Notes under the pieces: model-generated
The model's database searches: none
The model's input: the letters and a program-made list of their open reading frames with translations, nothing else
Told to the model about the DNA's origin: nothing
Shown here: one piece after another, positions 39,787 to 50,644 of the stretch
Position numbering within the stretch: position 1 is the stretch's first letter
How the letters are laid out: every line of letters starts with the position of its first letter
Source: Alistipes putredinis
Lineage (GTDB): Bacteria; Bacteroidota; Bacteroidia; Bacteroidales; Rikenellaceae
Length of the DNA: 64,000 nucleotides
Direction: 5' to 3'
Assembly: GCA_022009915.1 (NCBI GenBank)
Contig: CP091730.1
Span: 620,001-684,000 of the forward strand
Translations under genes and position numbers: made by a program

Positions 39787-42168
39787 CTAACGGTAAACTA
39801 TCTCCGTCTGCTCCGGAATATATGTAGTGCTGCGGTCGTAGGTGATGTATCGGATGCGCTGCGACGAATCCATGAACAGCGTCGTAAGCGTAGCCATGCC
39901 GCTGCAATTCAGGCTCTGTCAGTTTCGGATTGACAGAAATGTCCAAATCCTTCAAAGAAGAACATGAAGAACCGGAAAATTTCTCCAATTCGGGATTGCC
40001 GCGCAAATCCAAAGCGGAAAGATTGGGACACCAATCAACACATAATGTCTTCAACTTAGAAAGCATCGAGACATCCAACTTTTCGATGTTCATTTGAGCG
40101 ACAGACAGGTCCTCGATATCGGGACACCCCACAAGGTTCAGACTCTGCAAACCAGAACTGAAAATAGTCAATTTTTTAAGTCCCAATGCGGATACGCTAA
40201 GCGAAGATGCTTCGGTATATCCGGAAACATTAACTCTGAACGTCTCGAAACTGGATCCGAGTTCGATAGACGTACACGGTATTTTCACGGTTTTGAGCAG
40301 CGGGTTGGCACTCAGATCGAGGCTTTTAAGATTATTAGAATAACAATTCAAGTCGGTGAGTCTGCTTGTTTTTTGAAATATCGAGCGTTTGCAGTTTGTT
40401 ACTCGACACATCGAGTACGGTCAGTTCCGGACAGCCGGAAAGGTCGATTGTCGAAAGATTCTGGGTACTGCATTTAAGTGTACGCAGGCTCTTGGCGCAG
40501 TTTCTGACATTAAGCGATTGAAGTGATATCCAATAATTGTTACCGCTGCTACAAGAAAGCTCCTCCAATGCCGTATTGTTGGATAGGTCGAGTTCGGTAA
40601 TTTTTTTGTACTGCTGCAATTCAGCGAGACAAGAGCGCGGTTCGCCGACAAATCGAGACTTGTCAAGGTGGTGTAATTACAGTACAACTCTGTAAGGTTC
40701 TTGAACCACTCCAAACCGGTCAAATCGGTGATGGATAGGCGGGAAACATTAAGCGAAACGACTTTCAAAGCCTCGCTCCTCGATATTTTGCCGTCGCCGT
40801 CGAGGTCATAGTTGGCCACCACGTAGTTCTCGAAGTTCTGGTCGTTGAAATGTACAATCTCCGAAAGCGCGGCCTCGTCGCCCGACTGGGTGATGCAGAG
40901 CGTCTGGGCGATGCTGTCGTCGGAAAGGTCGATAAGATAGACCAATCCGCGGCGCTCGGCTTCCGTATTTTTTGTCGATGGAGAAAGTCAATGTCTCCTC
41001 ACGCATGGCTGCTCGCGTAGCAGGTACGGCATGCAGCCACAATGCAGCGTCCTCGGCGATTTCGACACGATAGTTCAAATTGGTGTGCAACGAAACGCTG
41101 ACCGTACCGCCCTCGGCACCTACCGACAAAGGCTCGGTGGCAGTGATAATCAATACGCCGCTACCGTCGTAAACGAAGTTGAGCGATTTCATCAGTATCT
41201 TGCCGCTGCCGTTGCTTGCGAACACAATGACCGTGCTGCGTTCGACGATAGAAAGCGGCAGCGTAACCACTACGAATCCGCTCGATTCGTCGGTACGCTC
41301 GACGGAGGCTTTCAATCCGTCCTGCGCCAGTGCTTCTACCGAAGTCGAGCTGCTCGCGCCCTCAATCGTATAGGCTATACGGTAAGTGCTGCCCGGTGCG
41401 CAACTAATCGTATCCGTATTGGCGAAAGTTATATTGAAAGGTGCATCTTTCGGTATCGAGAAGCTCGTTCCGTCGGTCAGTGTGAACTTTACGGAGCTTT
41501 CCGTTATCTCGACAGACGAGAACATCGAATCGCCGCCGTCCTTACCATTTTCGCCGGTCGCCTTGCCGAGGTTGGTCCATGTCCTGCCGCCGTCGGTCGA
41601 AACATACCAGTAGCCGTTCTCGATTTTTAAAGCTGCGGGGTGATGCCGTCCTTACCGTCAGCCTCCGTCGTTGCCCTTGTCGCCTTTCTGGCCGTCAGAG
41701 CCTGCTGTCTTCATCTTGTTGCCCGAGGCGTCGAGAAGCCACTCCCCGTCAAGTGTCCAGTAGTAAAGCCCGTCCGCATCCTGTCGAACGCCGATAACCG
41801 GTGCTCGGCCGTCCTTACCGTCCGCACCGTCCACTCCGTCTTTGCCGTTCTGGCCGTGATAGATAGTTATCGGCGCACTCTTGACGAATGAAATGGTGTA
41901 ACCGATTGTCTCTCCGTTCTGGACTACCGGTGCCACTCCCGTAACGCAGTCGTTGCTTTGCAACGCCATCAGAATCGTCTGCATCGAGGCGATATTGGTG
42001 TTGGCCTGCGAACACAGATTTTCGAGACGCTGTACACGTTCGAGCAGATTGTTCAACAAGCCGTCATCGACTGTCCCGCTGCCGCCGCCGCTGCCCGAGC
42101 CGTCGAAATCCGCCTCGCATCCGCACATCAAAAAGTGCGGACAGCAAAATCAGAAAAAATTTTCTCAT
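39787..42168 (-). CDS. DUF4988/EF-hand/leucine-rich-repeat surface lipoprotein (frameshifted)
   Basis: About 790 residues. MRKFFLILLSALLMCGCEAD carries the lipobox (one T removed near 42127). Modules in order: Gly/Ser linker; coiled coil (NNLLERVQRLENLCSQANTN); DUF4988-like region with GKDGVDGADGKDGRAP; BACON/Ig-like part (LSVGAEGGTVSVSLHTNLNY); EF-hand loop DLDGDGKISRSE, which fits the Ca2+ consensus DxDxDGxIxxxE; then about ten leucine-rich repeats (LTSLDLSANRALVSLNCSS, LTVLDVSSNKLQTLDISKN, LKSLDLSANPLLKTVKIPC). The end is TYIPEQTEIVYR. Breaks are near 41660, 41630, 41540, 40965, 40620, 40365 and 39915. It is probably a surface adhesion or protein-binding molecule. It is not part of an evident operon. 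Confidence 0.78.
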
Positions 42169-42597
42169 AAAACTTTAAGTTAAAGCTGCCGTCCAAACTC
42201 CTGAATACGGCCGGTTATCGTAATGAAAACAGAAAGTGTGGAGTCTGGTTCCGTTTATCTATATGAAGGTTGTGGAATGACCCGGTAAGAATAAACGATA
42301 CAATACCCCACACCCGAATAGATATGGAGTAGTCTGACACAGTACGTGCCATCCCCCATCGTCTAAACAAGGAATGAGTGTCGTCCGTTGTCCTCTTACC
42401 TTTGAAAACTTCCACATTTTCATATAAGGACTGTGCGAAAAACACTTTCAATATGTCTGCCGAATTCTCGACTCCGCAAAGTTATACATTTTATCTATCA
42501 TAACAATATTATACATTTCATTAGTACCGAGGACGACGGCACCGTTGGCATTGTTATTGAAAAAAATTAAATTTGCAGAACAAATACTCATCGCACT
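42169..42597. other. Divergent intergenic region with two promoters
   Basis: On the plus strand GTTG at 42544-42547, 20 bases, then TAAATTTG at 42568-42575, leading to the nitroreductase. On the minus strand TTG (42504-42506), 19 bases, then TAACTTTG (42477-42484), leading towards the LRR gene with a leader of about 300 bases. A 78-codon open frame (42215-42451, minus) starts about 20 bases after this second promoter, but it has no recognisable features. Confidence 0.5.
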
Positions 42598-43128
42598 ATG
42601 ACACTTTCCGAAATCCTTTTCCGCCGCCGCAGCGTGCGCAAGTTCACCGACCGCAAAGTGGACCGACAGACGATAGACAAAAATACTCGAAGCCGCCCTG
42701 ACGGCCCCCTCGTCCAAAAAAACACCCGTTCTTCCCGTTTCATGGTCGTGGATGACCCGACGATGCTCGAACGGATTTCGCAGATGCGCGACTCCGGCTC
42801 GGCTTTCGTCAAGAATGCCCCCATGGCCGTTATCGTGCTCGGAGACACGGCACTGACCGATTTATGGGTGGACAACTGCGCCATATCGGCAACGATTCTG
42901 CAACTCGCCGCCGAAGAACAGGGTCTCGGCTCGTGCTGGGTGCACGTAAACGGCCGCCCGCGCAAAAAGGATGCACCCGACATGGGCACCGCCGCCGAAT
43001 ACCTGCGAAAGCTGTTGCCGATACCGGCTTCGTGGAGCCCGCTGTGCGTCGTAGCGCTCGGGTATGCCGCCGATTATCCCGCTCCGCACACAGCAGGCGA
43101 CGATTCCGACAAGGTGCTGTTCTTGTAG
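42598..43128 (+). CDS. Nitroreductase-family protein (internal double frameshift)
   Basis: About 177 residues. FMN-dependent nitroreductase fold: N-terminal ILFRRRSVRKFTDRKVD (FMN-contacting Arg/Ser), then NTRSSRFMVVDDPTMLERIS, NAPMAVIVLGDTALTDLWVD, DCAISATILQLAAEEQGLGS-type helix (here NCAISATILQLAAEEQGLGS), CWVHVNGRPRK and SPLCVVALGYAAD. Two compensating indels near 42685 and 42718 garble KILEAALTAPSSKNTR into a nonsense segment. The physiological substrate is unknown. Transcribed from a promoter at 42544-42575. Confidence 0.88.
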   Translation: MTLSEILFRRRSVRKFTDRKVDRQTIDKNTRSRPDGPLVQKNTRSSRFMVVDDPTMLERISQMRDSGSAFVKNAPMAVIVLGDTALTDLWVDNCAISATILQLAAEEQGLGSCWVHVNGRPRKKDAPDMGTAAEYLRKLLPIPASWSPLCVVALGYAADYPAPHTAGDDSDKVLFL

Positions 43129-43180
43129 AACACTCCGGCCGGAACACGGCAAAAAACGCTGTAAAAAACTCTAATCGAAC

Positions 43181-44929
43181 ATGAAACACCGCAGAACCTT
43201 TCTTCTATCGTGCGCCCTGACGCTGCTATATGCCGGCCTTGCGGCGCAACCCGTATGGCACGACCCTGCGAAAGCCGGATTTCCGACCGTTCAGGGTCAG
43301 TGGTGGACCGGCGAGCAGCGAGAAAACCCGTATCACCGCTTCCCCGACCGGGCACAGGCGGCACTGAGACCCGCCGTGTGGAGGCTGTCGAAGCAATGCG
43401 CCGGAGAGAGCATAAAGTTCACCACTTCGGCCGAACGCATAACCGTCCGCTATACCGTTTCGGGAGGCAAGGCGATGCCGCACATGCCCGCAACGGGAGT
43501 GAGCGGCGTGGACCTGTACACCAAAGACCGGCACGGCGAGGAGATATGGATAGGCGGCAAATACTCCTTCGCAGACACGATAACCTACAAATTCGGACCG
43601 CTGAATTTCGGCGGCGACACCAAACCGCACACCTACACTCTGTTTCTGCCGCTGTACAACACGGTAACATGGATGGAAATAGGCACCGAGGGCACGGACG
43701 ATTTGGTTTTCGAGCCGCTCGACGCCGAACCGCCTATTGTCGCCTACGGCACCTCGATATGTCAGGGCGCCTGCGCGTCGCGGCCGGCAATGGCTTGGAC
43801 CAACATCCTGCAACGGCGGCTCGACAGAACGGTAATAAATCTCGGATTCTCGGGCAACGCCTTCTTCGACGGCTCGGTCATCTCGCTGATAGGCGAAACC
43901 GACGCAGCCGCATACATCATAGACGCCCTGCCCAACTCCCACTCCATGACACGGCAGATGCTCAAAGACACCATCGTCGCCGCAGTCATGCAGCTTCGCT
44001 CCGTGCGGCCCGACACGCCGATACTTCTGGCCGACCACCTCGGATATCCGCACTCCAAGGCGATAGACTATTTCGACCGGCAGCAGAAACACGCCAACAG
44101 CACCCAGAGGGAGGCTTACCGGCAGCTTCTCGATGCCGGCGTCGAAAACCTCTATCTGCTGACCAATGAAGAGATAAATCTGCCTCAGGACGCCACGGTC
44201 GAAGGCATCCATGCTTCGGATTACGGCATGGTGGCATACGCCGACGCTTATGAAAAGAAGCTGCGCGAAATCCTCGACGAACCCACGGGGACTACCTCCA
44301 CGACACGTCCGGTTACGCAATCCCGCGACTTCTACGACTGGAACGCCCGCCACCGCACGCTGCTCGCACAAGCTCGCGGCAGACACTGTCCGCTCGTGCT
44401 CGTCGGCAATTCGATAATCCACCAGTGGGGCGGCATCGAAAACTTTCCGATTCAAAGGGGGTCGGATTCGTGGAATGAGCACATGCCGGAAGGCACCCTT
44501 AATCTGGGCTGCGGTTACGACCGTATCGAAAAACGTGCTCTGGCGCGTATATCACGGCGAGACTCGACTCGATTACCGCCGACCGCATAGTCATTATGAT
44601 AGGCACCAACAACCTCTCGGTACATGACAGCGACGAGCAGATAATCGAAGGCCTCGAACAACTGACAAGCGCCATTGCAAAGCGCCGGCCGGAAGCGGAA
44701 ATAGAGCTTTTTCGGCATCCTGCCGCGCAGGGGAATGGAGCCGCGCATCAAGAAGTCTGAACAAAAAAATCGCACGTCTTGCAGCGGAACTGAAAGTGGG
44801 ATTCGCCGACCCGGGCGCAAAACTGCTCGGCAGGGACGGCCGGATAAACGAAAAAAATTGTTCGCCGACGGCATTCATCCATCACGAGAGGGATACGAAA
44901 GAATAGCGGAGAGATTCGCCGGCCGATGA
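43181..44929 (+). CDS. Two-domain SGNH/GDSL hydrolase (frameshifted)
   Basis: About 583 residues. The signal peptide is MKHRRTFLLSCALTLLYAGL. A beta-sandwich domain (YHRFPDRAQAALRPAVWRLS, YTVSGGKAMPHMPATGVSG) precedes the first SGNH domain. Block I is PIVAYGTSICQGACASRPAM, followed by INLGFSGNAFFD, DALPNSHSM and the His motif EGIHASDYGMVAYAD. A second SGNH domain has block I LVLVGNSIIHQWGG, GCGYDRIE, VIMIGTNNLSVHD and block V DGIHPSREGYERIA. Both therefore keep Ser, Gly, Asn and Asp-x-x-His or Glu-x-x-His residues. The frame changes near 44540 and 44715, 44755 and 44855. Secreted esterase/acetylesterase activity is inferred. The first half resembles the SGNH family found with polysaccharide degradation. 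Confidence 0.82.
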
Positions 44930-45011
44930 TATTTAACGTTTTTTTATACTACTTTTTGCGGCAGCGGGAAAAATCCGCAGCCGGCCCGACAGAAACACGA
45001 CAAACGACACC

Positions 45012-45992
45012 ATGAACATGAGACATATTCCAATCCTCGGACTCGCAATGCTGCTGGCGGTATCATGCAACGGCCGCCAGAACAAAACCGGCGAAAAGAC
45101 CGCACCCGCCAAACCACAGCAAAGCGAGCAAACCCCCGCTGCGGCATTCCGAATACCGCAGGCGCCGAAAAATGCTGGGCAACGGGGAGGAAGCCGCGGA
45201 ATTCTACGCGGAACATTTCTGGGACGATTTCGACTTTGCGGACAGCACGTTCGTAGATTCGGAACAGGTTACCGAATCCGCTTTCGCACAATATATGCAA
45301 ATAGTCTCGAATGTTCCTTACGACATAGCGGCAAAATCGCTGAAATCCATGCTCGAACGGGCCGAAGTCAGCAAACCGATGTACGATTACCTGTGCGGGC
45401 TCGCCGAGAAGTATCTTTACGACCCCAACTCTCCGCTGCTCAACGAGGAACTCTTCATCGTCGTACTCGAATCACAAATCGGCAGCGGCATTTTGCAGGA
45501 CTACGAAAAGATTCGTCCCCGCGAACTCTACAAAATGGCACTGAAAAACCGCGTCGGGACACAGGCCGCCGATTTCACCTATACGCTGGCTTCGGGTGCG
45601 CAAGGAACGCTTTACGGCATTCGGGCACCTATGACGATAATTTTCATCAACAACCCGGGATGTCCGGCCTGCAAGGAGGTCCGCGAAAACATATCCGCCT
45701 CCCGACTTCTCAGCGCCCTGATTGCCGACGGCACGATAAAGGTTCTGGCCATATATCCCGACGAGGATCTGACCGAGTGGCGCAACTACGCCCCCAACAT
45801 GCCGTCCGACTGGATTAACGGCTACGACAAGAGCTTGGCCATGCGCGAAAAAGGAGCCTCTACGACCTGAAAGCCATTCCTACGGTCTATCTTCTGGATA
45901 CGAACAAGAAAGTGATACTCAAAGACTGCATGTCGGTTCCGGTCATGGAACAGACCGTATATTACCTGCTGAACCAAAACCAAACAAGATAA
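45012..45992 (+). CDS. DUF5106/thioredoxin-like lipoprotein (frameshifted)
   Basis: About 325 residues. The lipobox is in LAMLLAVSCNGRQ (Cys20). The N-terminal half (AAEFYAEHFWDDFDFADST, AKSLKSMLERAEVSKPMYD, LAEKYLYDPNSPLLNEE) matches the helical DUF5106 pattern. The C-terminal half is a thioredoxin-like domain with IIFINNPGCPACKEV (CxxC), VLAIYPDEDLTEWRNY and the cis-Pro region LKAIPTVYLLDTNKKV. Such proteins are extracytoplasmic disulfide or redox proteins of Bacteroidota. Frame breaks lie near 45170 and 45862. It is followed after 6 bases by folD. Confidence 0.85.
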
Positions 45993-45998
45993 ATCAAG

Positions 45999-46883
45999 AT
46001 GACGATAATCGACGGAAAACAAGTAGCGGCCGACCTGCGCCGGCAAATCGCACAGGAGGTGGCCTCCGACATCGCAAACGGCAAACGGGCGCCGCATCTG
46101 GTAGCCATTCTGGTCGGCAACGACGGTGCCAGCCAGACCTACGTCGGACACAAGGAGAAATGTTGCGCCGAATGCGGATTCCGCTCAACGGTGCTCCGGC
46201 TGCCCGAACAGACCACCGAACAGGAACTGCTCGCACACATCGAGCATTTGAACGAAGACAAGGAGGTGGACGGATTCATAGTCCAGCCTGCCGCTGCCCG
46301 CACATATTTCCGAACAACGCATAATCGAGGCTATCGACTACCGCAAGGACGTGGACGGATTTCATCCGCAGAACGTTGGACGCATGATTCTGGGGCTTCC
46401 GGCATTCGTTTCCGCAACTCCGGACGGAATACTCGCCCTGCTCAAATACTACGACATCCCTACACGCGGCAAACACTGCGTGGTCATAGGACGCAGCAAC
46501 ATCGTGGGCCGTCCCATAGCCAACCTTCTCTCGGCGAAGGGCTGGGACTGCACCGTAACGATATGCCACAGCCGGACGGCCAATCTTAAAGAAACGGTAG
46601 CATCTGCCGACATCGTAATCGCTGCACTCGGCAAACCGCGCTTCGTAACCGCCGACATGGTCAAGGAGGGCGCCGTGGTAATCGACGTTGGAATCACGCG
46701 CGAGGCCAGCACGCAGACCAAAAGCGGCTGGCGTCTGGTCGGAGACGTGGACTACGACAATGTCGCACCCAAATGCTCGTACATAACGCCAGTCCCGGGC
46801 GGAGTAGGACCGATGACGATAATCTCGCTCATGCGCAATACGCTGCTGGCGGCAAAACGCGCCAGAGGCGAAAAAAAGAATAA
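45999..46883 (+). CDS. folD: Bifunctional methylenetetrahydrofolate dehydrogenase/cyclohydrolase (frameshifted)
   Basis: Interconverts 5,10-methylene- and 10-formyl-tetrahydrofolate with NADP in one-carbon metabolism. About 294 residues. Motifs: IIDGKQVAADLR, LVAILVGNDGASQTYVGHKE (catalytic Lys), DGFIVQ-LPLPAHISEQ after a repaired break near 46295, DVDGFHPQNVGRM, VVIGRSNIVGRPIANLL (NADP site) and TPVPGGVGPMTI. The true end is probably GEKKE with TAA at 46881-46883, because as printed one base is missing in the A run at 46871-46877 and the frame runs through the terminator to 46965. Confidence 0.95.
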
Positions 46884-46890
46884 AGGCGGC

Positions 46891-46925
46891 AAAAAAGGCT
46901 CTCATCGTCCGGTGAGAGCCTTTTT
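46891..46925. terminator. Terminator between folD and the AraC gene
   Basis: AAAAAAGGCTCTCA pairs with TGAGAGCCTTTTT around a short loop. It lies between convergent genes. Confidence 0.85.
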
Positions 46926-46945
46926 CATGTCATACGGCGACGACA

Positions 46946-47861
46946 TTACATCGCCATGTTCATGATTTGCTTACGGCTGTCGTGTTCCCGTATGTCGCCG
47001 TTCAGGTATCTGGTTCTGTAAGCCGCAGGCGTCAAGCCGAACTCCTTTTTGAAGAGTTTGATATAATGCGACGTATTGGGGAAAGTGCACTCGTCGCCTA
47101 TTTCGGCCACCGAACGCGAAGTCGAGATAAGCAACAGACGCGAGTGCAACAGACGTTGCTGTATGAACCATTTGTGGGGAGGCTCGCAGAAAATCTTCCG
47201 GAACTCCTTCTTGAACGACGTCATCGAACGGCCGGTGCGCTCGGCAAGGTCTTCGACCGAAATGTCGTTGAAAATGTTCTTGAAGATTATCTGTTCGAAA
47301 TTGTCCTTGTTTTCGTCCACGCTTTCCATGATTTTGGTCTTGATGCAGCACTCGTGCTGCGAGACGATAAGATAAATCAGTTCGGTCATCTTGATGTTTT
47401 CGGCCGTATCGTCGTCGGAAAACAGATTGTCCTTTATGTACTGATTGGCCGTCATGAAAAAATTCCTCATCGTACCCCACGCATGACATGAAGCATGAGG
47501 ATACTTGTGCTTCTCTATCTGGAATGTGTTATGCGTATAACCGATTTTCATCCTGTAATTTATGCTCAGGTGCGAGAGAATGCTGCTCAGCAGGCTGCGG
47601 AGTGTAGTAGAAAACGATTTGCTCGAAAGGTTTGCCGCCATCCGGAACATCTTCCGTATAATGGGTTCCGCTCGAAAAGAAGAAAATATCGCCGGCCGAA
47701 ATAGTCTGACGGATGTCGCCGTAATAGACATACTTGGTACCTTTGACTACGAATCCGACGCTGTGTCTGGTCAGACTCATGGATTGGATTCCAACCCGCT
47801 GATTTTGCGAGTACTTGACAATCTTGGGCTGATAAGCCTCAATGCTTGCAGAGTTTTTCAT
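46946..47861 (-). CDS. AraC-family transcriptional regulator (frameshifted)
   Basis: About 304 residues. The N-terminal cupin-like sensor domain reads VKYSQNQRVGIQSMSLTRHS, GFVVKGTKYVYYGDIRQTIS and AGDIFFFSSGTHYTEDVPDG. The C-terminal double helix-turn-helix has ISVEDLAERTGRSMTSFKKE, IFCEPPHKWFIQQRLLHSR, SVAEIGDECTFPNTSHYIK and LFKKEFGLTPAAYRTRYL, all standard AraC positions. One frame break near 47595 separates the halves. The start at 47861 is preferred to 47927. A 12-bp palindrome TTGCAATTGCAA lies 30 bases upstream. The ligand and targets are unknown. Confidence 0.9.
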
Positions 47862-48159
47862 AATACAATTTTTTCGTTCGTACTTGGTAGTTGCAATTGC
47901 AAATGCAAACTTCAGGATTTTTTTCAATTTGCATTACCTAACAAATATACAATTAATTTTTCGTATTTAGAAATATGCGATTGCACTCGAAAATTATATC
48001 GAGACGATACTTAAAAATTCTTATTATCACAATTATTTAACAATCAGCGATTAAGAAAAAGCAATCGCCTGATTATCAGCCATAAAAAAACATGCAAGCA
48101 GACATTATGGCAAGTAGTTGCGCATATAAGTTTCGCAAAAATCAGGATATTACAAAAGA
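47862..48159. other. Intergenic region upstream of the AraC gene
   Basis: AT-rich, no gene seen. It holds the palindrome TTGCAATTGCAA (47891-47902) and a minus-strand TATATTTG box (47942-47949), placing the palindrome just after the predicted transcription start. Confidence 0.5.
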
Positions 48160-49296
48160 TTAATAGGCCAATTTACATGTCCGAATAGCGCATATATTAA
48201 GACTTATTGCGACAATAATAAGTCCAAATATTATATGGTATAATCGAACAAAAAAAGTTTCCGCCCCCGAAAGTCGGCGTTTGCCGCCACTTTCTCTCGG
48301 CTTAAAAACGCCAGGCTGGACAATATCGGATACTATAATGCAGACAGCAACCGCGTAATAAGCCGCGACGCTCAGATGGTTACGGCCGCACGAAACAAGA
48401 TACGATACCGCAGCGGCCACAGCAGGGGACAGCACGGAAAAAGATACGGCATTGCTGCCTCCCATAAAAAACACTGCGGACGACAAAACGAGCATCGCGC
48501 AGAAAAAAAGCATTATTCTATAAGGTCTGGCCCGCATGCCCATGCGCGAATTATAGAATACGACCACGGAAACCGCAACGGCGGCGGCGATAACAAAAAG
48601 AACGGCCGACACCGAAAAAGGAATATCGCGCAACGGCACCGAGTAGTCGTAGCCGGCAGCCTCCTGCCACAGATACCAAAGCATGTTACCGACCGAGCGG
48701 CCTCTGCACCAATAGATGTAGCCGACAGCCGAAACAGGCAGCAGCAGTCCTGACATCGCGCACACCAGCTCCCGCCACCTGCGTCTGAGAAGCGACAAAA
48801 GAACCGGAACCGTGACCACCACGATAATCATAGGGGCATACAGCAGCGGCAGCAGCCCGAACAGCAGCGAACATCGGAAGACCGCGTCGAAACAGTATCC
48901 CTTTCGGAACGAACGGGCGGCCTGCAAACACCCCAGCGTCGTTATCAACCCGCACAGAGCGCCGACGAGAGTCTGCGAGGGCATGACGAACGCGGCTATA
49001 TATATATATAGTGTAAGCGGAACATAGTTGCGCGTGCGAATCACGAAGTATTGCAACATTATGCGTGTCAGAAAAACCGCTCCGAAAAACAGACACGCCG
49101 CAATACAGACCGTGTTCCATACGGGATACGCCGCTGCCCACTCGGAAATCGCCGCAGCCCACGGCATGGAACTCATTCCGGTCGTCTCCAAAGCATTCGG
49201 CGCACGAAAATGGCGCACGAGAGCCAGCGTGCACACCGGCACGGCGACAAGCAGTTGGACGGCCAGAGGCCTGCGGGTTGCGTCGAATGTTTTCAT
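48160..49296 (-). CDS. Polytopic membrane protein of unknown function
   Basis: 378 residues, intact. About ten hydrophobic segments are visible, among them VQLLVAVPVCTLALV, VWNTVCIAACLFFGAVFL, LYIYIAAFVMPSQTLVGALC, LLFGLLPLLYAPMIIVVVTV, CAMSGLLLPVSAVGYIYW, SVSAVLFVIAAAVAVSVVVF and IMLFFCAMLVLSSAVFFMGG. The pattern resembles Bacteroidota integral membrane proteins of the DUF6427 kind, but I am not certain of the family. It starts 57 bases after the purD stop on the same strand. No catalytic motif is evident. Confidence 0.75.
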   Translation of the reverse strand: MKTFDATRRPLAVQLLVAVPVCTLALVRHFRAPNALETTGMSSMPWAAAISEWAAAYPVWNTVCIAACLFFGAVFLTRIMLQYFVIRTRNYVPLTLYIYIAAFVMPSQTLVGALCGLITTLGCLQAARSFRKGYCFDAVFRCSLLFGLLPLLYAPMIIVVVTVPVLLSLLRRRWRELVCAMSGLLLPVSAVGYIYWCRGRSVGNMLWYLWQEAAGYDYSVPLRDIPFSVSAVLFVIAAAVAVSVVVFYNSRMGMRARPYRIMLFFCAMLVLSSAVFFMGGSNAVSFSVLSPAVAAAVSYLVSCGRNHLSVAAYYAVAVCIIVSDIVQPGVFKPRESGGKRRLSGAETFFVRLYHIIFGLIIVAISLNICAIRTCKLAY

Positions 49297-49353
49297 AACA
49301 ATACGGTGTGCTTCAAAAAACGCTACGAACGTTTAGCCGGACCCGCGACAAGA

Positions 49354-50644
49354 CTACATAAGGTCCTTGCCTATGTCCCGACGCAGCGTCTTGCCCTCGA
49401 AATTTATTCCGTCGATTGTACGGTAGCAGAGACTGAGAGCCTCTTGCATGTTGTCGGCAAGCGAAGTTACGGCCAAAACCCGACCGCCTGCCGTTACGAC
49501 GTTATTCTTTTCCAATGCCGTTCCTGCGTGGAACACGATGCTGTTCTCCGCACTGTCGAGACCCGTAACGGCGAATCCCTTTTCATAGCTTTGAGGGTAG
49601 CCGGCCGATACGCAAACCACCGTCGCGGCACACTGCGGAGCAATCGAAAGCTCGTACTTATCCAAAGAGCCGAAAGCGATGGCTTCGAACATGCCGATTG
49701 CATCGCTCTGTATCCGCGGGAGCACCGCTTCGGTCTCCGGATCCCCCATCCGGACATTGTACTCTATCACGTAAGGCTCTCCGCCGACGTTCATCAATCC
49801 GAGGAAAATGAATCCTTTATAGTCTATGCCGTCTTCGGCCAATCCCTTTACGGTAGGGACGACGATGCGCCGCTCGACCTTCTCCATGAACGTTCTGTCT
49901 GCGAAAGGCACCGGCGATACCGCTCCCATGCCTCCGGTATTGGGTCCCGTGTCGCCTTCGCCGATACGCTTGTAGTCTTTTGCGACGGGCAGTATCTTGT
50001 AGTTTTTCCCGTCCGTGGCGACGAATACCGAACATTCGATGCCGCTGAGGAACTGCTCTATCACCACACGCGAGCCGGCCGCACCGAACTTTCCGTCTAT
50101 CATTCGGGACAGTTCGGCCTTAGCTTCGGTCAAATCGGAAAGAATCACGACGCCCTTTCCGGCCGCAAGTCCGTCGGCCTTCAAGACATAGGGCGCGGAA
50201 AGCGTCTCCAAAAAACGATACCCGTCTTCTATATTCTCCTTGCTGAAACTTCTGTATGCGGCCGTGGGGATGCTGTGACGCATCATGAACTCCTTGGCGA
50301 AATCCTTGCTGCCTTCCAGTCTCGCCCCAGCCTCGCCGGGTCCTATGACCGGAATGAACTGCAATTCGGAGTCGTCCTTGAAAAAGTCCGCTATGCCTTT
50401 CACCAGCGGATCTTCCGGACCCACCACCACAAGATTTATGTTGTTCATCAGAACGAACTGTTTGATGGCGCTGAAATTCGTTGCGGCGATATTCACGTTC
50501 ATGCCCAGCGATGCCGTTCCGGCATTGCCCGGTGCGATGAAAAGTTTGCCGAGTCTGGGGCTGCGCGAAATGAAAAAGGGCGAAAGCGTGTTCGCGGCCG
50601 CCGCTACCCAGAAGAAGAACATTAACGGTCGATGAAAGGTTCAT
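49354..50644 (-). CDS. purD: Phosphoribosylamine-glycine ligase (frameshifted at N-terminus)
   Basis: Joins phosphoribosylamine and glycine with ATP to make GAR, the second step of purine synthesis. About 430 residues. The start MNLSSTVNVLLLGSGGREHA at 50644 carries the GSGGREHA signature. After a break near 50575 come LFIAPGNAGTASLG, NLVVVGPEDPLVKGIADFF, the ATP-grasp motifs APYVLKADGLAAGKGVVIL and GDTGPNTGGMGA, and YNVRMGDPETEAVLPRIQ with the metal-binding Glu and Asn. The start overlaps the metX stop (TAATG), so it is translationally coupled to a methionine-pathway gene. Confidence 0.95.

Noticed and set aside
42215..42451. 78-codon open frame on the minus strand just after a promoter-like box
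   Set aside because: No signal peptide, domain or compositional support; more likely part of the long leader of the LRR gene.
48995..49012. TATATATATATATA run as an AT-rich regulatory element
   Set aside because: It lies inside the membrane-protein coding region and encodes a Tyr-Ile repeat (LYIYIAAF).
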